From Azospirillaceae bacterium (GTDB taxonomy: Bacteria; Pseudomonadota; Alphaproteobacteria; Azospirillales; Azospirillaceae), in the NCBI GenBank assembly GCA_028283825.1, contig JAPWJW010000001.1:1240001-1304000 (forward strand): DNA of 64,000 bases. The letters are read 5' to 3'. Shown here in pieces: positions 49,314-57,994 of the stretch (position 1 is the first letter of the stretch; every line of letters starts with the position of its first letter). A program made the position numbers and the translations under genes. Below the pieces are notes generated by a model. It had not been told where the DNA came from. It was given only the letters and a program-made list of their open reading frames with translations, and did no database searches.

Positions 49314-52300
49314 ATGACCGATCAGGAAGGTTCGGGTTCCGAACGGATACTGGCGTTCGGCCCATTCCGCCTCGTCCCGTCCCGCAAGGTCTTGCTGGAG
49401 GGCGAGGCCCCCTTGCGCCTGGGCAGCAGGGCGCTGGACATCCTGGTGGTGCTGGCGGATCGCGCGGGCCAGGTGGTGGCCAAGGACGATCTGGTCGCCA
49501 ACGTCTGGCCGGACACCTTCGTCGATGACGCCAACCTGCGGGTCAATATCGCCGCCCTGCGCAAGGCCCTGGGCGAGGGGCGCGACGGCGCCCGCTACAT
49601 CACCAACGTGCCCGGCCGGGGCTATTGCTTCGTGGCCCCCGTCGTTCGGGTGGAGGGCATCCGCTTGGACGGGCAGGTGCTCGGCCCGGCGGTCCTGGGC
49701 ACCGGTGTCGATCTGGTCCCCCACGGCGTTCCAACGCACAACCTTCCGGTCCGCCTGACGCGCATCGTCGGGCGTGCCGCCGTCATCCAGGCACTGGGCG
49801 CGCAACTGCCGGCCCGCCGTTTCGTCACCGTGGTGGGGCCGGGCGGCATCGGCAAGACGACGGTGGCGCTGGCGCTGGCGGAGACGTTGGCCCCGGCTTA
49901 TGAGCATGGCGTGCGTTTCATCGACTTCGCCCCGCTGACCGACGCGGCGCTGGTGTCCAGCGCGCTGGCCGGCGCGCTGGGCGCGTCGGTGGTGTCGGAC
50001 GACCCCATTCCCGACCTGGCGGCCTTCCTGCAGGACAAGCGCCTGCTGCTGGTCCTGGACAATTGCGAACATGTGGTGGGTACCGCCGCCATTCTGGCGG
50101 AAACGGTGCTGCGCACCGCACCCGGCGTCCACATCCTGGCCACCAGCCGGGAACCGCTACGGGCCGAGGGGGAATGGGTGCAGCGCCTGGCCTCGCTGGA
50201 AATCCCGCCGGTGACGGCGGCGCTGGATGTGGCCCAGGCCCTGAGCTACTCCGCCGTCCAGCTGTTCGTGGAGCGGGCCACGGCCAGCGTCGATACCTTC
50301 AGCTTCGGTGAGGATGAGGTGCCGCTGGTCATCGAGATCTGCCGGGGCCTGGACGGCATTCCGCTGGCCATCGAACTGGCGGCGGCACGGCTTGACCTGT
50401 TCGGCTTGCGGGGGCTGGCCTGCCGCCTGAACGACCGGTTCGCGCTGTTGGTGCGGGGGCGGCGCACCGCATTGCCCCGCCATCAGACCCTGCGCGCCAT
50501 GCTGGACTGGAGTTACGAGTTGCTGCCGGCGACGGAGCGATTGGTGCTGCATCGCCTGTCCGTCTTCGCGGGCGGGTTCACGGTGGACAGTGCGGCGGTC
50601 GTGGCCGGTGACACGCAGCTGGGCCCGGGCGACGTCCTGGGGGCGCTGTCGAACCTGGTGGCGAAATCCCTTTTGTCCGCGGATGTTAGCGGTATCCACG
50701 TCCACTACAAGCTGCTGGAGATGACCAAGGCCTACGCCTTGGAGAAGCTGGTCGAAAGCGGTGAGCGCGACCGTGTGGTCCGGCGCCATGCCGAATGCCA
50801 CCGCGACCTGATGGTGCGGGCGGAGGCCGAATGGGATAGCCGTCCCACCGCCGGCTGGCTGGAGGTCCACGGGCCCCAGATCGACAATGTGCGCGTGGCG
50901 CTGGCCTGGGCCCTCGGACCCGACGGGGACGCCGACATCGGCATCGCCCTGACGGCGGCGGCCGTGCCGTTGTGGATGCAGCTGTCGCTGATGAACGAAT
51001 GCCGTGAAGGCGTGCGCCGGGCGCTGGACCAGGTGCGGCCGGGAGTGGTGCCGGAGGGGGACGCGGCCCTGGATCCCGCGGTCTCACGGGACGCGGCGCT
51101 GGTCCTGCGTCTGCAGTCGGCCTTGGGCACATCATTGATCTACACCAAGGGGCCGGGGGCGGAGGTTCATCAGGCACTGGCCCGCAGCCTGGCGCTGGCC
51201 GAACGGCTGGATGACATCGACTACCAGCTTCGTGCCCACTGGGGCCTGTTCGTCGAGGTCTTCAATGAGGCGCGTTATGCCCAGGCCCTGGCCATCACGG
51301 ACCGGCTGCGGGCACTGGCCCTGCGCTCGGCCGATCCGGTGGACCTGATGATGGCCGACCGCCTGCGGGGCTTCGCGCTGCACCTGATGGGCGACCACGC
51401 CGCCGGGCGGTCGTATATCGAGGACTGCCTGCGCCGTTATGTGCGGCCGGCGCACCGCGGCCATCTGGTCCGGTATCAGTACGACCAGCGCATCGCGGCC
51501 TTCGTGCCGCTATCGGTAATCCTCTGGATCCAGGGGTTTCCGGACCAGGCCCACGCCATGGTCGAAACGGCGGTGGCGGAAGGGCAGGCCATCAACCATG
51601 CCCTGTCGCTGGGCTATATCCTGGCCACCGCCGCCTGCCAGGTGGCCTGCTTCACGGGGGATTTGGCGACGGCCGATCGTTTCACCGCCCTGTTGCAGGA
51701 ACAGGCGGTGCAGCATGGCCTGGGGCCGTGGAGCCTGCTGGGGCAGTACTTCAAGCACCGGCTGCAGATCTGGCGGGGGGAAGTCGCCGGTGGCTTGGCC
51801 GGCATGCGCACCGCCTTGGCGCAGTTGGACGCCATGGGTTTCGCCCTGCGCGTCGTCGCCTATCACGGCGACCTGGCGGAGGCGCTGGGCCAGGCCGGCC
51901 GTTGGCAAGAAGGGCTGGAGGTCATCGACCAGGCCCTGCGCCGGGCCGAGGCCAACGGGGCGCGGTGGTGCGGCAGCGAACTTCTGCGCATCAAGGGCGA
52001 ACTCTTGTTGCAGGAGGGTGGCGCCGGCTGCCTGCAAGCGGCGGAGGCGTTTTTCTGCCAGGCGCAGGAAATGGCCGCCGGCCAGGGTGCCCTATCCTGG
52101 GAATTGCGCGCCGTCATCAGCCTGGCCCGCCTGTGGCAGTTGACCGGACGGGCGACGGATGCCCATGCCCTGCTGTCTGAAACCCTGGGCCGTTTCACCG
52201 AGGGGTTCGCGACGGCGGACCTGATGCGCGCGCAGCGGTTGCTGTCGGCGCTGGCGCCGGATGGGGCGGTACCCCTCCAGTTCCATGTGGCCGAGTGCGG

Positions 52301-52439
52301 GGCCGGGGCGGTTACGGCCGGGGGCAACCCTCAGGCGCCGTACCCCCCGTCGATCGCCAGCACGGCACCGGTGACGAAAGACGCATCGGGGCTCGCCAGG
52401 AACAAGATGCCGGCAGCCACCTCTTCCGGCCGGCCATAG
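49314..52439 (+). CDS. OmpR-type winged helix fused to STAND ATPase and TPR-like region (paralogue 2)
   Basis: 1041 residues, same architecture as the protein at 15879: winged helix (FGPFRLVPSRKVLLEGEAP ... NLRVNIAALRKALGEG ... PGRGYCFVAPV), P-loop VVGPGGIGKTTVAL near residue 172, Walker B KRLLLVLDNCEH near 242, SREPLRAEGEWV, IELAAARLDL, and HQTLRAMLDWSYELLPATER, then TPR-like helices. ATG 49314 follows GGGGGGCG. The last 36 codons run antisense through the 3' end of the SDR gene and lack a counterpart in paralogue 1. Probably a soluble, ATP-gated one-component regulator; ligand unknown. Confidence 0.85.
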   Translation: MTDQEGSGSERILAFGPFRLVPSRKVLLEGEAPLRLGSRALDILVVLADRAGQVVAKDDLVANVWPDTFVDDANLRVNIAALRKALGEGRDGARYITNVPGRGYCFVAPVVRVEGIRLDGQVLGPAVLGTGVDLVPHGVPTHNLPVRLTRIVGRAAVIQALGAQLPARRFVTVVGPGGIGKTTVALALAETLAPAYEHGVRFIDFAPLTDAALVSSALAGALGASVVSDDPIPDLAAFLQDKRLLLVLDNCEHVVGTAAILAETVLRTAPGVHILATSREPLRAEGEWVQRLASLEIPPVTAALDVAQALSYSAVQLFVERATASVDTFSFGEDEVPLVIEICRGLDGIPLAIELAAARLDLFGLRGLACRLNDRFALLVRGRRTALPRHQTLRAMLDWSYELLPATERLVLHRLSVFAGGFTVDSAAVVAGDTQLGPGDVLGALSNLVAKSLLSADVSGIHVHYKLLEMTKAYALEKLVESGERDRVVRRHAECHRDLMVRAEAEWDSRPTAGWLEVHGPQIDNVRVALAWALGPDGDADIGIALTAAAVPLWMQLSLMNECREGVRRALDQVRPGVVPEGDAALDPAVSRDAALVLRLQSALGTSLIYTKGPGAEVHQALARSLALAERLDDIDYQLRAHWGLFVEVFNEARYAQALAITDRLRALALRSADPVDLMMADRLRGFALHLMGDHAAGRSYIEDCLRRYVRPAHRGHLVRYQYDQRIAAFVPLSVILWIQGFPDQAHAMVETAVAEGQAINHALSLGYILATAACQVACFTGDLATADRFTALLQEQAVQHGLGPWSLLGQYFKHRLQIWRGEVAGGLAGMRTALAQLDAMGFALRVVAYHGDLAEALGQAGRWQEGLEVIDQALRRAEANGARWCGSELLRIKGELLLQEGGAGCLQAAEAFFCQAQEMAAGQGALSWELRAVISLARLWQLTGRATDAHALLSETLGRFTEGFATADLMRAQRLLSALAPDGAVPLQFHVAECGAGAVTAGGNPQAPYPPSIASTAPVTKDASGLARNKMPAATSSGRP

Positions 52440-53080
52440 CGGCCGAAGGCGTTGGCGGCGGCCTGCACCGGGGCGAAGGGACCGTTGGCGGGGTTCAGGT
52501 CGGTATCGATGGATCCGGGCTGCACCACGTTGACGGTGATGCCCCGCCGGGCCAGGTCACGGGCGGCACCCCGGCAATAACCGGCGACGGCGGCCTTGGC
52601 GGCGGTGTAGTCGGCCAGGCCGGGGGAGCCCGCACGGTCCACCACGCAGGCGCCCACCGTGATGATACGCCCGTCGTCGGCCAGCACGCGCGACGCCGCC
52701 CGGATGGCGGTGACGACGCCGGTGAGGTTCACGGCGTACTGGTGGGTGATCGCCTCCTCATCCAGGTCGGGGTCATCGACCTCGCCGGTGGCGAAGGTGC
52801 CGGCATTGTTGACCAGGATGTCCAACCGGCCGAACCGGGCGAAGACCGCGCGCACCAGCTTTTCAACCGCGCCCGGATCGGCCTGGTCGGCCTGGAAGGC
52901 GGCGGCCTGGGCACCCCGCGCCTGGATGTCCTGCACCACGGCGGCGGCCTGGGCGTCGGACGCCACGTAGCTGATGGCCACGGCGGCGCCGGCGTGGGCC
53001 AGGGCGCGTGCCGTCGCGGCGCCGATGCCGCGTGAGCCGCCGGTGACCAGGGCCACCTTGCCCGCCAATTTCTTCGTCAT
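52331..53080 (-). CDS. Short-chain dehydrogenase/reductase with altered catalytic serine
   Basis: 249 residues, classical SDR: VALVTGGSRGIGAATARAL, NNAGTF, PGSIDTDLNP and Y-x-x-x-K in ADYTAAKAAV. The usual catalytic Ser (pattern I-G-S) reads I-T-V-G-A-C, so Ser appears replaced by Ala with Cys next to it. It could be weakly active, use the neighbouring Cys/Thr, or have another role. It is divergent from a Gfo/Idh oxidoreductase by 273 bases and overlaps the end of paralogue 2 by 109 bases. Confidence 0.88.
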   Translation of the reverse strand: MTKKLAGKVALVTGGSRGIGAATARALAHAGAAVAISYVASDAQAAAVVQDIQARGAQAAAFQADQADPGAVEKLVRAVFARFGRLDILVNNAGTFATGEVDDPDLDEEAITHQYAVNLTGVVTAIRAASRVLADDGRIITVGACVVDRAGSPGLADYTAAKAAVAGYCRGAARDLARRGITVNVVQPGSIDTDLNPANGPFAPVQAAANAFGRYGRPEEVAAGILFLASPDASFVTGAVLAIDGGYGA

Positions 53081-53353
53081 ACTTACCCGTGTCCTGGCCC
53101 ATGTCTGGCCCGTGTCTTGGCGCCGTGTCCTGGCCCCCGTGCCCGTTCCCGTATCCGGGGCCTGTCATTGGCCGCGACGGGGCGCCGCATCGGGGCCATT
53201 TTGTCGCAAGGGTGACGCCGATCCCCCGTCATCGCTTGTATGTTTCGCGCCCATTTTGGCACCGCATGCGATATCGGGATGTGCCGGCCCTGGTTTTCGC
53301 CTTCGCACCGGTGGTAAGCAGGGCCCGATTGTTTTGGAACCGGGAGATGTGCC

Positions 53354-54277
53354 ATGCGGGTGGCGATGATCGGGCTGGGGGATATCGCCCGCAAGGCCTA
53401 CCTGCCCGTCCTTGGGGCCCGTCGCGACATCAGCCTGTGCCTGATGTCGCGGGATTCCGCCAAGGTGTCCACCATCGCCGCCGACTGGCGCATCCCCCAT
53501 GCTTATGATGACCTGGACGTCCTGCTGGCCGATGGGCTGGATGCCGCCTTCGTCCATGCCGCGACATCGGCGCATGAGGAATTGGTGGGCCGGTTGCTGA
53601 CGGCCGGCATTCCGACATATGTGGACAAGCCCTTGGCTGACTCAGGCGCCGCGTCGGAACGCCTGGTGGAACTGGCGGAGGCGCGCGGCGTCAGCCTGAT
53701 GGTGGGGTTCAACCGGCGTTACGCCCCGGCCTACGCCGCGCTGGCCGGGGTCCCGCGCGACCTGGTGCTGATGCAGAAGCACCGCGTGGATCTGGCGGAC
53801 GACCCGCGCACGGTGGTGTTCGACGATTTCATCCATGTGGTCGACACCCTGCGTTTCCTGCTGCCGGCGCCGGTGCGCGACCTGCGGGTCGATGCCCGTG
53901 TGCGCGACGGCCTGCTGCATCATGTGGTGCTGACCCTGTCCGGCGGAACGGGGGCCACCGCCTGCACCGCCATCGGCACCATGAACCGCGTGGCCGGCGT
54001 GAATGAAGAGGTGGTGGAGGTATCGGGCATGGGCCATGACGGCCAGGCCGTGCGCCACCGGGTGGTGGACATGGCCGACATCCAGGTGGCCGAGGCGGGG
54101 GTACGCACCGGCACCCGCCGGGGCGACTGGACGCCGGTGGCCGATCAGCGCGGCATCCGCCAGGCCGTGGACCATTTCCTGGGCGCGGTCAGCGCCGGCC
54201 GCGTGCTGGGCGCCCGCGACGCCCTGGAAACCCACCGCCTGTGTGAAGAGGTGGTGGCCCGGGTCGCCGTCGCTTAA
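53354..54277 (+). CDS. Gfo/Idh/MocA-family oxidoreductase
   Basis: 307 residues. N-terminal Rossmann fold (MRVAMIGLGDIARKAYLPVL) and the family E/D-K-P motif as TYVDKPLADSG, then the C-terminal alpha/beta domain starting MVGFNRRYAPAY, with FDDFIHVVDTLRFLLP supplying the catalytic His/Asp region. NAD(P)-dependent oxidation or reduction of a sugar-like substrate is likely. Its stop overlaps the convergent MFS gene by 4 bases. Confidence 0.9.
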   Translation: MRVAMIGLGDIARKAYLPVLGARRDISLCLMSRDSAKVSTIAADWRIPHAYDDLDVLLADGLDAAFVHAATSAHEELVGRLLTAGIPTYVDKPLADSGAASERLVELAEARGVSLMVGFNRRYAPAYAALAGVPRDLVLMQKHRVDLADDPRTVVFDDFIHVVDTLRFLLPAPVRDLRVDARVRDGLLHHVVLTLSGGTGATACTAIGTMNRVAGVNEEVVEVSGMGHDGQAVRHRVVDMADIQVAEAGVRTGTRRGDWTPVADQRGIRQAVDHFLGAVSAGRVLGARDALETHRLCEEVVARVAVA

Positions 54278-55677
54278 GCCGCCACCTTCACCGTCAGGCG
54301 TAGGAAACTGGCGATGCTGGCCGCGCCGGCGGACAGGGCACCCAGCCATAAGGCCAGATAGGCGCCGTGCGTCAGGTCGTGGTTGGCCAGGATGCCGAAA
54401 CAGGCGGCCGTCAGCGCCGCCCCCGTGGCCTGGCCCACCAGGCGCGCCGTGGCGACGATGCCGCTGGCCCCGCCGCTGCGGTGCAGGGGCGCGCTGCTCA
54501 TGATGGCCTTCAGGTTGGGGGACTGGAAAAAGCCGAAACCGGCGCCGCAGACGCCCAGGCGCCAGGCGAAGTCCAGGGTGCTGGGCGCCAGGGGCAGCAG
54601 CGCCAGCAGCACCATGCCCAGGCTCAGGATCGCCAGGCCCAGTCCGCCCAGGGCGCCGGCCGGATAGCGGTCCGACAGCTTGCCGGCGATGGGCGCCATG
54701 ATGGCCACGACCACCGACCAGGGCGTGATCAGGAAACCCGTCTCCACCGCCGTCCGGCCCATGACCGACTGGAACAGGAAGGGCAAGGCGACGAAGGCCA
54801 GCCCTTGCGTGATGAAGGTGCAGACCGAGGTCACCGCCGACAGGGCGAAGACCGGGTGGCGGAACAGGTCCACCGCCAGCATCGGGGCCGGATGCCCCCG
54901 CTGGCGGCGCAGCAGCAGGGCGCCGCAGAGGACGGTTCCGGCGATTTCGGCCGCCAGCTGCGGCCACCCGGCACCGTGCGCCGCCTCGCCCATCGCCAGC
55001 ACCAGCAGCGAGAACAAGCCGGCCGTCAGGGCGGCCGCCACCCAGTCGAAGCGGTGGCCCGCCGGTGCGATGGCCGGCACGAAGCGGCTGGCCAAGGCCA
55101 ACGCAGCCAGGCTGAGGGGCACGTTCACCAGGAACAGCCAATGCCAGGTCGCAACCGACAGGATGGCGGACGCTACAGTAGGCCCGGCGGCGAAGGAGAC
55201 CGCCACCGCCAGGGCGTTGCGGCCGAAGCCACGCCCCATGATGCGGGCGGGATAGACGTGGCGGATCAGGGCGATGCTGACGCTGACCGTGGCCGCCGCC
55301 CCCAGCCCCTGCACCACGCGCGCCAGCGCCAGCAGCGGCAGGGTGGGCGCCAGTCCGCAGGCCAGCGATGAGATGGCGAACAGGATCAGGCCGGCTAGGT
55401 AGACGCGCTTTTGCCCCAGGATATCGGCCAATGAGGCCAGGGGCAGCACGGTGGCCGCCACCGCCAGCTGATAGGCGTTCACCACCCAGACGGACGCCGA
55501 CGCCGTGGCGCCCAGGTCGATGGCGATGCTGGGCAGCGCGGTGTTGGCGATGGCGGTGTCCAGTGTCGCCATGGCGACACCGGTCAGGATGGCGGCCATG
55601 GCCCACAGCCGGGGCCGGTCGGGCAGGCCGTCGGTGGGGGCCGACGGCGCCGCGGCGGTGGTGATGGCGGCGGTCAT
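54274..55677 (-). CDS. MFS drug-efflux transporter, DHA2-like
   Basis: 467 residues with about 14 hydrophobic segments. Signature regions are VAMATLDTAIANTALPSIA (motif C-like start of DHA2), WVVNAYQLAVAATVLPLASL, LGQKRVYLAGL and RVVQGLGAAATVS. ATG 55677 overlaps the stop of the upstream glutathione transferase gene by 1 base, so both are co-translated. A detoxification pair (conjugation plus export) is a reasonable reading. Substrate unknown. Confidence 0.9.
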   Translation of the reverse strand: MTAAITTAAAPSAPTDGLPDRPRLWAMAAILTGVAMATLDTAIANTALPSIAIDLGATASASVWVVNAYQLAVAATVLPLASLADILGQKRVYLAGLILFAISSLACGLAPTLPLLALARVVQGLGAAATVSVSIALIRHVYPARIMGRGFGRNALAVAVSFAAGPTVASAILSVATWHWLFLVNVPLSLAALALASRFVPAIAPAGHRFDWVAAALTAGLFSLLVLAMGEAAHGAGWPQLAAEIAGTVLCGALLLRRQRGHPAPMLAVDLFRHPVFALSAVTSVCTFITQGLAFVALPFLFQSVMGRTAVETGFLITPWSVVVAIMAPIAGKLSDRYPAGALGGLGLAILSLGMVLLALLPLAPSTLDFAWRLGVCGAGFGFFQSPNLKAIMSSAPLHRSGGASGIVATARLVGQATGAALTAACFGILANHDLTHGAYLALWLGALSAGAASIASFLRLTVKVAA

Positions 55678-56303
55678 CAGGCGGGCGGGGTGAAGGGCTG
55701 GACGATGTCCCGGAAGGCGGGCAGGGCCTCGCATCGGTCGGCGTGGCTTGCCAGGGCTGGCCAGCGGACGGTGTCGAACAGGCCGGGGTGCGCCTCACGC
55801 GTGAAGCGCAGGGCGCATGCGACCATGATGTCGGCATGGCCGGGCGCGTCGCCGAACCAGAACGGTGCCGCCACCGCCGCCCGGGCGGCATCCAGCGCGT
55901 CCAGCACCCCTTCCACCTGCGTCCGGCAACGGTCGGTCCATAAGGCCGAGGTCTGATCGTGCAGGACACGTTCATAGATCAGGGCCACGGCCTTGTCGGC
56001 CAGGCCCGATCCCAGGGCGCAGATCTTGAGGTCGCGGCGGCGGCCGGGGCCACCATCGGCGATCAGGGCGCGGGCGACGCCCGCCGTCTCATCCAGATGG
56101 TCCAGGATGGCGCCGCTTTCGATCAGCACCTCGCCATCCGGCAGGACCAGGGTGGGGACGCGGCGCAGCGGGTTGTAGGCCGCCAGCCGCTCCGCATCCC
56201 CGAAGGTGGACCAAGGGCGATGCTCAAAGGCCAGGCCATAAATGGTCAGCGCGATGCCGACCCGCCGCGTGAAGGGCGAGTCATACTGGCCGATGAGGAT
56301 CAT
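55677..56303 (-). CDS. Glutathione S-transferase-like protein
   Basis: 208 residues. Thioredoxin-like N-domain with Y-D-S-P-F-T-R-R (LIGQYDSPFTRRVGIALTIY), the cis-Pro region RRVPTLVLPDGEVLIESGAI and an all-helical C-domain (FGDAPGHADIMVACALRF). The Ser in SPFTRRV would activate glutathione. First gene of a two-gene operon with the MFS exporter; lumazine synthase lies just 11 bases upstream, so co-transcription is possible. Confidence 0.9.
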   Translation of the reverse strand: MILIGQYDSPFTRRVGIALTIYGLAFEHRPWSTFGDAERLAAYNPLRRVPTLVLPDGEVLIESGAILDHLDETAGVARALIADGGPGRRRDLKICALGSGLADKAVALIYERVLHDQTSALWTDRCRTQVEGVLDALDAARAAVAAPFWFGDAPGHADIMVACALRFTREAHPGLFDTVRWPALASHADRCEALPAFRDIVQPFTPPA

Positions 56304-56314
56304 GGGGACAGGCC

Positions 56315-56752
56315 TCAGGCGATGTCGTCGTAGGGGGATTCTTCGGCGGCCAGCATCACCTGTACGGCGGCGACGGCGGCGACGGCGTGGCCCACCAGGC
56401 GCGGCTGGATCTGGGTGGGGAAGACTTCCGGCCCGATGATGCCGACACCGATGGGCTTCATGAATTCCAGCTGCATGTTGACCAGGGCGTCGCTGACTGA
56501 CTGGCCCATGACGCGGCCGTGGGCGGTTTCGCCATGCTCGATGATGCCCAGCACCACCACCGCATCCACGTCGCCGCGCAGCAGCAGGCGCTTGGTCGCC
56601 AGCGGCTTTTCATAGGAACCCGGCACGCGGACCACGGCGCGCAGTTCCATGCCGCGTTCCTTGATGGCGCCGGCGGCCGCGGCCAGCATCGTCTCGCATT
56701 CGTTCTTATGGAAGGAGCCGACGACGATGGCGACTCCGCTTTTCTTGGACAC
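56315..56752 (-). CDS. ribH: 6,7-dimethyl-8-ribityllumazine synthase
   Basis: 145 residues, start GTG with GGGAG 8 bases upstream. Family motifs: VVGSFHKNECETML, AVVRVPGSYEKPLATKRLL, VVLGIIEHGETAHGRVMGQS with the catalytic His in GETAH, and the C-terminal helix. The sequence is closer to the smaller, type-2/archaeal-like lumazine synthases than to E. coli RibH, so it may be a second, RibH2-type enzyme. It forms the riboflavin precursor from the dihydroxybutanone phosphate. No other rib genes are present. Confidence 0.88.
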   Translation of the reverse strand: MSKKSGVAIVVGSFHKNECETMLAAAAGAIKERGMELRAVVRVPGSYEKPLATKRLLLRGDVDAVVVLGIIEHGETAHGRVMGQSVSDALVNMQLEFMKPIGVGIIGPEVFPTQIQPRLVGHAVAAVAAVQVMLAAEESPYDDIA

Positions 56753-56857
56753 GGATGCAACTCCCGAAATGATTGGCCTGAAATGGCAGGCGACAGTATG
56801 GCGGAAAGGCTGGGGGCGGGTCCACGTACGCCAACGCCCGGCCGCCTTGCATCCCCG

Positions 56858-57325
56858 TTAGTTCTCCACTGGCCGGCGGAACACCACGATCTTGGCGGTG
56901 AAGACCTGTAGCACCTCGTCCCGCTGGTTCCGCGTTTCGCTGCGCATGGTGACCATGCCACGGTCGGGGCGGGAGCGTGAGGGCTTCACCTCCAGGATCT
57001 CGCAATGGACCTGCAGGGTGTCGCCTGGCCGGGTGGGGGCGGGCCAGCTGATCTCACCCCCCGCACCCACCACGCCGCCGGCGATGGGCAGGCCGTCCAC
57101 CATCAGCCGCATGGTCAGGGCCGCCGTGTGCCAGCCGCTGGCCGCCAGTCCGCCGAACAGGGTTTGCGCCGCGGCATCCTCATCCAGATGGAAGGGCTGC
57201 GGGTCGTAGGCGGCGGCGAACGCCTTTATCTGGTCGGCGTCCAGCGTGTGCGTGCCGGTGACGTGCCGCTGCCCGGGGTGCAGGTCGTCCAGGTACAGCT
57301 TCGGCGCGGGCGTGCTTTCGGGCAT
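56858..57325 (-). CDS. MaoC-family dehydratase
   Basis: 155 residues forming a single hotdog domain. The (R)-hydratase motif appears as AAAYDPQPFHLDEDAAAQT with Asp and His, then FGGLAASGWHTAALTMRLM. Such proteins hydrate enoyl-CoA in polyhydroxyalkanoate or fatty-acid pathways. It is divergent from an HxlR regulator, which may control it. Confidence 0.9.
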   Translation of the reverse strand: MPESTPAPKLYLDDLHPGQRHVTGTHTLDADQIKAFAAAYDPQPFHLDEDAAAQTLFGGLAASGWHTAALTMRLMVDGLPIAGGVVGAGGEISWPAPTRPGDTLQVHCEILEVKPSRSRPDRGMVTMRSETRNQRDEVLQVFTAKIVVFRRPVEN

Positions 57326-57354
57326 GGGTGGTTTGCTCCCTTCGCTGGTGGATT

Positions 57355-57419
57355 GTTACTTGCATAATAAAAGTTACTAGCGCTATATGGCGCCATGTGG
57401 CTTTCAATATGATAGTAAC
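57355..57419. promoter_or_regulatory. Triple repeat in the maoC-hxlR divergent promoter
   Basis: GTTACT occurs at 57355-57360 and again at 57373-57378 (18 bases apart), and its inverse AGTAAC at 57414-57419. The spacing and location between divergent genes indicate operators for the HxlR protein. The region is AT-rich (GCATAATAAAAG) compared with its surroundings, as expected for overlapping promoters. Confidence 0.55.
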
Positions 57420-57434
57420 ATGAGGGTGGCCGTC

Positions 57435-57980
57435 ATGCAGCATAAGCCTATGGACGACACGCAATGCCCCGTGGCCCGCAGCCTGGAACGGGTGGGGGAG
57501 TGGTGGAGCATCCTGATTTTGCGGGAAGCCTTCCTGGGTGCCACCCGTTTCGATCAGTTCCAGAAAAGCCTGGGCATCGCGCCCAACATGCTGACCCGCC
57601 GCCTGACCACGCTGGTGGAGGTTGGTTTGCTGGAAAGGCGGCAGTACAGCGCCCGCCCGCCGCGCCATGAGTATGTGCTGACCGCCGCCGGCCAGGATTT
57701 CCGCCCGGTGCTGTGGGCCATCATGGCCTGGGGCAACCGTCATTTCGCGCCTGAGGGGCCGGCCATCCAGATCGTCGACAGCGCCACGGGCGTGCCGGCC
57801 GATCCCGTGCTGACGGACCGGGCCAGCGGCCGTGCCGTCGTCTGGCCGGATTTCCGCGTCGTGGCGGGCCCCGCCGCCACCGCCCGCACCCGCCGCCGCT
57901 ATCCCGTCTGGCCCGCCACGGCCCCTGAGACCACCGACGAACCCGACACCCCGGCCGCCGCGAACGGCGCCGCAGCTTGA
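57435..57980 (+). CDS. HxlR-family transcriptional regulator
   Basis: 181 residues. The winged helix opens with CPVARSLERVGEWWSILILR, followed by FLGATRFDQFQKSLGIAPNM and LTRRLTTLVEVGLLERRQYS, the HxlR hallmark. About 60 extra residues at the C-terminus are low complexity. ATG 57435 has GAGGGT 9 bases upstream. Cys28 region (QCPVAR; Cys near residue 11) is where redox or aldehyde-sensing HxlR proteins carry their reactive thiol. The efflux genes downstream follow after 14 bases, so they are probably the regulated targets. Confidence 0.92.
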   Translation: MQHKPMDDTQCPVARSLERVGEWWSILILREAFLGATRFDQFQKSLGIAPNMLTRRLTTLVEVGLLERRQYSARPPRHEYVLTAAGQDFRPVLWAIMAWGNRHFAPEGPAIQIVDSATGVPADPVLTDRASGRAVVWPDFRVVAGPAATARTRRRYPVWPATAPETTDEPDTPAAANGAAA

Positions 57981-57994
57981 AGGATGCCCCGACC

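Noticed and set aside
57749-57764. GCGCCTGAGGGGCC inside the hxlR gene, resembling the 3' block of the structured repeat
   Set aside because: It lies in coding sequence and lacks hairpins II and III; a chance match in GC-rich DNA.
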